Assembly (NCBI GenBank): GCA_902497145.1
Contig: CABVDR010000036.1
Location: forward strand, 1-26,680
Source: an uncultured Oscillospiraceae bacterium
GTDB lineage: Bacteria > Bacillota > Clostridia > Oscillospirales > Oscillospiraceae
Direction: 5' to 3'
DNA length: 26,680 nt
In this document: positions 22,557 through 26,680 of the stretch, one piece after another
Position numbering within the stretch: position 1 is the stretch's first letter
How the letters are laid out: every line of letters starts with the position of its first letter
Translations under genes and position numbers: made by a program
The notes under the pieces: model-generated
What the model was told of the DNA's origin: nothing
Database searches by the model: none
The model's input: only the letters and a program-made list of their open reading frames with translations

Positions 22557-23936
22557 TTAGAAGGGCAGGCCGGGCATTCCGCCGCCCATTCCGGGGAAGC
22601 CGCCCTTTTTGCCCATCAGCTTGCGCATGTTCCGGGGCATCTTACCGCCGGAGAACTGCTTGGTGATGAGCTGGAGCATCTCGAACTGCTTGAGCAGGCG
22701 GTTCACATCCACCACCTGGGTGCCGGAACCGGCGGCAATGCGCTTTTTCCGGCTGGAGTTCAAGGTGCTGGGGTTTTCCCGCTCGTAGGGGGTCATGGAC
22801 AGGATAATGGCTTCCATCTGCTTGAGCATGCCGTCGTCCATGTTGGCTCCCTCCAAATCGGAGGCCTTCACGCCGGGGAGCATCCCGGCCAGCTCACTGA
22901 GAGAGCCCATATTTTTGATCTGAGCCATCTGCTCATAGAAATCGGTGAGGGTAAACTTGTTTTTCCGCAGCTTCTCCTGCATTTCCAGGGCTTTCTGGCG
23001 GTCGAAGTTCTGCTCCGCCTTCTCAATGAGGGAGAGCACATCGCCCATGCCCAGGATACGGCTGGCCATGCGGTCGGGGTGGAAGACCTCGATCTGATCC
23101 AGCTTCTCGCCCACGCCCACAAACTTGATGGGCTTACCGGTGACGGCTTTGATGGAGAGGGCCGCGCCGCCTCGGGCGTCGCCGTCCAGCTTGGTGAGCA
23201 CCACGCCGTCGATGTCCAGGGCGTCGTCAAAGGCCTTGGCGGCGTTCACCGCGTCCTGACCGATCATGGCGTCCACCACCAGCAGAATCTCGGTGGGCTC
23301 CACGGCGGCCTTGATGGCCCGCAGCTCGTCCATCAGCTCCTCGTCCACATGGAGGCGGCCGGCGGTGTCCAGAAACACCATGTCGTTGCCGTGCTCCTTG
23401 GCGTGGGCGATGGCGGCCTTGGCGATGTCCACCGGGTTGGCCTGGCCCATCTGGAAGACAGGCAGGTCCAGCTGCTGGCCCACGACTTCCAACTGCTTGA
23501 TGGCGGCGGGGCGGTAGATATCACAGGCGGCCAGCAGGGGCCGCTTGCCGTTTTGCTTTTTCATCAGACCGGCCAGCTTGGCGCAGTTTGTAGTCTTACC
23601 TGCACCCTGAAGGCCTACCATCATCACGATGGTGGGGGGCTTGGAAGCGATCTCCAGCTTGGCGCTGGTGCCGCCCATCAGGTCGGTAAGCTCCTGGTTG
23701 ACGATCTTGATGATCATCTGGGCGGGAGACAGGGCCTCCAGCACGTCGGCGCCTACCGCCTTCTCAGTGACCTGGGCGATGAACTGCTTGACCACCTTGT
23801 AGCTGACGTCGGCCTCCAGCAGAGCCAGACGGATTTCCCGCATGGCCTCCTTCACGTCGGCCTCGGACAGCCGTCCCTTGCCCCGCAGCTTTTTAAAGGC
23901 GGCGGAGAGCTTTTCGGTCAGTCCTTCAAATGCCAT
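22557..23936 (-). CDS. ffh: Signal recognition particle GTPase Ffh
   Basis: The product is 459 residues. The N domain spans about 1-100; the G domain has GLQGAGKTT at residues 108-116, DTAGR, and TKLDGDARGGAALS; the C-terminal M domain (from about 300) is Met-rich and ends with a Gly/Met/Pro tail (GGGMPGLPF). With SRP RNA it binds signal sequences as they emerge and docks at FtsY for membrane insertion. ATG 23936 starts 3 bases after the ylxM stop, with GGAG inside the ylxM end as ribosome site, so it is coupled to ylxM. Confidence 0.97.
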   Translation of the reverse strand: MAFEGLTEKLSAAFKKLRGKGRLSEADVKEAMREIRLALLEADVSYKVVKQFIAQVTEKAVGADVLEALSPAQMIIKIVNQELTDLMGGTSAKLEIASKPPTIVMMVGLQGAGKTTNCAKLAGLMKKQNGKRPLLAACDIYRPAAIKQLEVVGQQLDLPVFQMGQANPVDIAKAAIAHAKEHGNDMVFLDTAGRLHVDEELMDELRAIKAAVEPTEILLVVDAMIGQDAVNAAKAFDDALDIDGVVLTKLDGDARGGAALSIKAVTGKPIKFVGVGEKLDQIEVFHPDRMASRILGMGDVLSLIEKAEQNFDRQKALEMQEKLRKNKFTLTDFYEQMAQIKNMGSLSELAGMLPGVKASDLEGANMDDGMLKQMEAIILSMTPYERENPSTLNSSRKKRIAAGSGTQVVDVNRLLKQFEMLQLITKQFSGGKMPRNMRKLMGKKGGFPGMGGGMPGLPF

Positions 23937-23939
23937 GGG

Positions 23940-24305
23940 TTACTCCTTCTCCATCAGCTTGGCGGTGTCCTGGATTTTGTGGGCCAGGGCCTCCAGCTGG
24001 GGGTCGTCGTAGCGGGCAGAGCGCTCGAGAATCTCGCCGGCGGCCTGCTCGATCTCCTGGAGCTGTTTCCGCATGGCGTGAAAGCGCTTGATGAGACCGG
24101 TCTTGTCCTCCAGGTCGGTGAGGATGCCCTCCGCCCGGACGATCACATCCCGCACACCCTGCCGGGTGATGCCGTTGTTTTCCGCAATCTCAGCCAGAGA
24201 GAGGTCCTCGTTGTAGTAGAGGTCATAAAATTCCTTTTGACGCTCGGTAAGCACGTCGCCGTAAAAGTCGTACAGCAGAGCCATACGATAAGCCTGACTC
24301 TTCAA
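23940..24305 (-). CDS. ylxM: YlxM/p13-like helix-turn-helix protein
   Basis: The product is 121 residues, with the sigma-70 region 4-like helix-turn-helix in LSLAEIAENNGITRQGVRDVIVRAEG (about 33-58) and a coiled-coil C-terminal part. YlxM always neighbours ffh in Firmicutes and is reported to support SRP function in some streptococci. I chose the TTG at 24305: GGAGG lies 7 bases upstream and MKSQAYRMALLYDFY lines up with the full-length family start. ATG 24284 is an alternative that removes seven residues and has a weaker site. Promoter at 24357-24385, minus. Confidence 0.88.
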   Translation of the reverse strand: MKSQAYRMALLYDFYGDVLTERQKEFYDLYYNEDLSLAEIAENNGITRQGVRDVIVRAEGILTDLEDKTGLIKRFHAMRKQLQEIEQAAGEILERSARYDDPQLEALAHKIQDTAKLMEKE

Positions 24306-24328
24306 AGGGGGGCCTCCTCTCTTGATAA

Positions 24329-24350
24329 TGTAAAGCTCAAAAACTTTACA
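24329..24350 (-). promoter_or_regulatory. Dyad TGTAAAG-N8-CTTTACA in the ylxM leader
   Basis: A perfect 7-bp inverted repeat (24329-24335 and 24344-24350) lies between the promoter and the ylxM start. It could be a protein-binding operator or a weak RNA hairpin. The minus strand after it reads TTATC, so it is not a terminator. The regulator is unknown. Confidence 0.4.
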
Positions 24351-24356
24351 AGCGGA

Positions 24357-24385
24357 ATCATACCATATTTATGTCCGTTTGTCAA
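24357..24385 (-). promoter_or_regulatory. Sigma-A promoter of the ylxM-ffh-rpsP-khpA operon
   Basis: On the minus strand consensus TTGACA (24385-24380), an exact 17-base spacer and TATGAT (24362-24357) preceded by an extended -10 TGG. It is among the best promoters in the window, as expected for ffh and S16. Confidence 0.8.
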
Positions 24386-24474
24386 CCTGAAAAATGGGTA
24401 GAAACTGGGCTGGATTTTGGTATATTCCCCTAGAGTGGGGGCAGAATGGGAGGCGGATGGGTGAGAGGAAAGTT

Positions 24475-24503
24475 TTGCTTTTCCCTGAAAAGCATGGTAT
24501 GAT
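24475..24503 (+). promoter_or_regulatory. Promoter for the M16 peptidase pair
   Basis: TTGCTT (24475-24480), a 17-base spacer and TATGAT (24498-24503) with an extended -10 TGG. It leaves a leader of about 75 bases containing a 6-bp hairpin, GGACGC-TGCG-GCGTCC (24520-24535). Confidence 0.6.
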
Positions 24504-24586
24504 ATGTTGCATTGAATCAGGACGCTGCGGCGTCCCCCAGATAGAAACCTGCGGGAGCGATCCCGAAAGAAAGGAACTATTTTATA

Positions 24587-25870
24587 ATGAGTGAAGTAAC
24601 ACGGCGGGAGCTGATGCCCGGGGTGTGGCTGCGGAGCATCCACACGGGCAAGTTCAAAAGTGCCTACCTGTCGGTGACCCTGATGGCCCCGCTGAAGGCG
24701 GAGACAGCGGCAGAAAACGCTTTGATTCCGGCGGTATTGCGCCAGGGAACGGCGCAGCACCCCGACCTGGAGTCCCTGTCGGCAGCTCTGGACGAACTGT
24801 ACGGCGGAGCCATCGAGCCGGTGGTGCGGAAAAAAGGGGAGACCCAGTGCGTGGGCTTTGTGGCCAGCTTCCTGGACGACGCCTATACCCTGGAGGGGGA
24901 GACCGTCCTGGAGGGGGCGGCCGCCCTGCTGGGAGAGCTGCTGCTGCGGCCCTATACCCAGGACGGGTGCTTCTGTCCCGACTATACCCGAGGAGAGAAG
25001 GAGAACCTCATTGCCCGCATCCGGGGGCAGATGAACGACAAGCGCCGCTACGCCACCCACCGTCTGGTGGAGGAGATGTGCCGGGAGGAGTCCTTCGGGG
25101 TCGATAAGCTGGGCGACGTGGCCCACGTGGAGACCATTACCCCCCAGAGCCTGTGGGAGCGGTACCAGAATCTGCTCTCCACCGCCCAAATTGAGCTCTA
25201 CTACTGCGGATCCGCTCAGCCAGAGCGGGTGGAGCGGGCCATGCGCCAGGCTCTGACCGGACTTCCGGAGGGCGGAGAACGGGTGTGTCCGGCGTGCGAG
25301 GTGGCCCTCCATGCCGGGACAGAGCCCCGGTATGTGGAGGAGCGGCTGGACGTGACCCAGGGCAAGCTGGCCATGGGCTTCCGCACTGGCGGCATCACCT
25401 GCTGGGAGGAGGATTACCCCGCCCTGGTGGTGCTCAACGCCCTGTTCGGCGGCACCACCATGTCCCGGCTCTTTTTAAATGTGCGGGAGAAGCTGTCCCT
25501 GTGCTACTACGCCAGCTCCACCCTGGAGAAGATGAAGGGGCTGCTGATGGTGTCCTCCGGCATCGAGTTTGACAAGTACGACACCGCCCGGACCGAGATT
25601 TTAGCTCAGCTGGAGTCCATCCGCCGGGGCGAGATGGAAGACTGGGAGCTGGAGGGGACCCGCAGCATTCTGGTGAGCGGCCACCGCAGCACCCTGGACG
25701 ACCAGGGGCGGCTGGAGGAGTTCTGGCTGGGCCAGAGTGCCGCGGGCCTGGACACCGACATCGAGGAGCTGGTGGAGGGGATCCGCCGGGTAACCAAGGA
25801 GCAAGTGGCCGCTGCCGCGCAGAAGCTGGAGCTGGACACCATTTATTTCCTGAGAGGACGGGAGGACTGA
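24587..25870 (+). CDS. ymfF: M16 family peptidase-like protein without zinc site (YmfF-like)
   Basis: The product is 427 residues, the two-domain M16B size. At the position of the inverted zinc motif HxxEH the sequence reads AVLRQ (residues 49-53, before GT), so it should not bind zinc. The C-terminal half keeps the substrate-contact R...YY motif in NVREKLSLCYYASS (about 298-310). Bacterial M16B enzymes often pair one such subunit with a zinc-bearing subunit, and the next gene has HxxEH. Bacillus YmfF/YmfH is the closest arrangement I know. AAAGGAAC precedes ATG 24587. The gene ends 1 base before the next start. Confidence 0.85.
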   Translation: MSEVTRRELMPGVWLRSIHTGKFKSAYLSVTLMAPLKAETAAENALIPAVLRQGTAQHPDLESLSAALDELYGGAIEPVVRKKGETQCVGFVASFLDDAYTLEGETVLEGAAALLGELLLRPYTQDGCFCPDYTRGEKENLIARIRGQMNDKRRYATHRLVEEMCREESFGVDKLGDVAHVETITPQSLWERYQNLLSTAQIELYYCGSAQPERVERAMRQALTGLPEGGERVCPACEVALHAGTEPRYVEERLDVTQGKLAMGFRTGGITCWEEDYPALVVLNALFGGTTMSRLFLNVREKLSLCYYASSTLEKMKGLLMVSSGIEFDKYDTARTEILAQLESIRRGEMEDWELEGTRSILVSGHRSTLDDQGRLEEFWLGQSAAGLDTDIEELVEGIRRVTKEQVAAAAQKLELDTIYFLRGRED

Positions 25871-25871
25871 C

Positions 25872-26680
25872 ATGGAACAGCGGACATTTGACCGGGTAGG
25901 GGAGCGGATGTACCGGGAAAAGCTGGAAAACGGCCTGACCGTGTGCGTCTTCCCCAAGCCGGAGTTTCAAAAGGGCTATGCCTTCTTTGCCACCAATTAC
26001 GGGGGCATGGATGTGCGATTCTGTCTGGACGGAGTGTGGACGGACAGTCCCGCCGGAGTGGCCCACTACCTGGAGCATAAGATGTTTGACACCAAGGAGG
26101 GGAATGCCCTCCAGGACCTGGCGGCCAACGGAGCCAGTCCCAACGCCTTTACCTCCAGCGCCATCACAGGCTACTACTTTGAATCCACCGAGAAGTTTGA
26201 GGAGAACCTGCGCATCCTCCTCTCCTTTGTCTCCCAGCCCTGGTTTACCCAGGAGAGCGTGGACAAGGAGCGGGGGATCATCGGCCAGGAGATCGGCATG
26301 ATCCAGGACAACCCGGACTGGAAGGTGTTCACCAACCTGATGGCCGCCCTGTATGCCCACCACCCCATCCGCCTGAGCGTGGCGGGCAGTGTGGAGTCCA
26401 TTGCCCAGATTACCCCCGACACCCTCTACGCCTGCCACAAGGCCTTCTACGACCCGGCCAATATGGTCCTGTGTGTGGCAGGTCCCGTGGAGGCGGAGAA
26501 GATCTGCGCCATTGCCCGGGAGGTTCTGCCCAAAGAGGCGGGGCCCATCGCCGGGCGGGACTACGGGCCCCAGGAGCCGGAGCAGGCAGCCCAGTCTCTG
26601 GTGGAAGAGACCATGGCGGTCTCCACCCCCATCTTCCAGCTGGGCTATAAGGGCGACGCCCCCCAGCGGGGGGAGGCGGG
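25872..26680 (+). CDS. ymfH: M16 family zinc peptidase (YmfH-like), 3' partial
   Basis: The gene runs off the right edge; 269 residues are visible of about 430 expected. The inverted zinc motif is H65-Y-L-E68-H69 in VAHYLEHKMFD, with the likely third ligand E140 in IGQEIGMIQDNP and the accessory E133. The N-terminal domain and the start of the second domain are present; the substrate-binding R/Y part is beyond the window. GGAGGAC lies inside the end of the preceding gene, so translation is coupled. Likely forms a heterodimer with the upstream non-zinc subunit; substrate unknown, possibly small peptides. Confidence 0.9.
   Translation, partial: MEQRTFDRVGERMYREKLENGLTVCVFPKPEFQKGYAFFATNYGGMDVRFCLDGVWTDSPAGVAHYLEHKMFDTKEGNALQDLAANGASPNAFTSSAITGYYFESTEKFEENLRILLSFVSQPWFTQESVDKERGIIGQEIGMIQDNPDWKVFTNLMAALYAHHPIRLSVAGSVESIAQITPDTLYACHKAFYDPANMVLCVAGPVEAEKICAIAREVLPKEAGPIAGRDYGPQEPEQAAQSLVEETMAVSTPIFQLGYKGDAPQRGEA

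Noticed and set aside
22185..24401. A 738-codon open frame on the plus strand
   Set aside because: It lies opposite khpA-rpsP-ffh-ylxM, which have full family motifs; its translation is His/Leu/Gly-rich with no domain. It is an antisense artefact of high GC codons.
1..26680. CRISPR arrays, tRNA or rRNA genes, insertion sequences, prophage genes, defence islands
   Set aside because: I saw no regularly spaced repeats, no cloverleaf-like sequences, and no transposase, integrase or nuclease-helicase motifs in any credible frame; nearly all sequence is accounted for by housekeeping genes.

Overview
The window looks like a chromosomal segment from a GC-rich, spore-forming Clostridia member, most likely Oscillospiraceae (Flavonifractor/Lawsonibacter-like). 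That placement is an inference from three things: GC-rich codon use, the sporulation genes yqfC and yqfD beside phoH-ybeY-era-yqzL-recO, and a DUF4317 gene. I see no phage, transposase, CRISPR, rRNA or tRNA. No gene-free stretch exceeds 300 bases; the longest is 24306-24586, which holds two divergent promoters.

Layout. (1) 1-2707: a plus-strand run of small membrane, secreted and lipoprotein genes of unknown function, ending in a membrane-anchored metallophosphoesterase. (2) 2704-3690: nudC (NADH pyrophosphatase family) with its own promoter and a strong terminator. (3) 3727-8711: yqfC-yqfD-phoH-ybeY-era-yqzL-recO, covering sporulation, 16S rRNA maturation, ribosome assembly and recombination repair. 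It ends at a perfect palindromic terminator shared with the convergent pepF (8749-10551, minus). (4) 10656-19563: a complete histidine biosynthesis locus, hisC-B-Z-G-D-H-A-F-I-E, then hisK (PHP histidinol phosphatase) and a HAD-like protein that has lost its catalytic aspartates. The operon has a near-consensus sigma-A promoter followed by a TTAG-N4-CTAA dyad, a candidate TrpR-like (HisR/YerC) operator. (5) 19651-21430: a NifX/NifB-type iron-molybdenum cofactor domain protein with a His/Cys-rich tail (minus), divergent from a DUF4317 gene (plus). (6) 21429-24385: the minus-strand SRP/ribosome operon ylxM-ffh-rpsP-khpA-rimM. (7) 24475-26680: a pair of M16 peptidase-like genes, the first without a zinc site and the second with HxxEH, cut by the window end.

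How the genes work together. The his genes supply every step from PRPP plus ATP to histidine: HisG/HisZ, HisE, HisI, HisA, HisH/HisF, HisB, HisC, HisK, HisD. Most junctions are ATGA overlaps or gaps of a few bases, so translation is probably coupled. The era-side cluster and the ffh-side cluster are the usual Firmicutes housekeeping groups in shortened form: pgpH, dgkA and cdd are absent between phoH and era, and trmD-rplS is absent after rimM.

Most unusual observations: two near-identical two-hairpin repeats (18135-18187 plus, 19651-19705 minus), each starting at the stop codon of a gene in its own orientation and together bracketing hisK plus the HAD-like gene; the degenerate HAD protein; a terminator-like hairpin directly before rimM with no room for a new promoter; and the His/Cys tail on the NifX-like protein. 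I found no clearly new multi-gene defence or mobile system.
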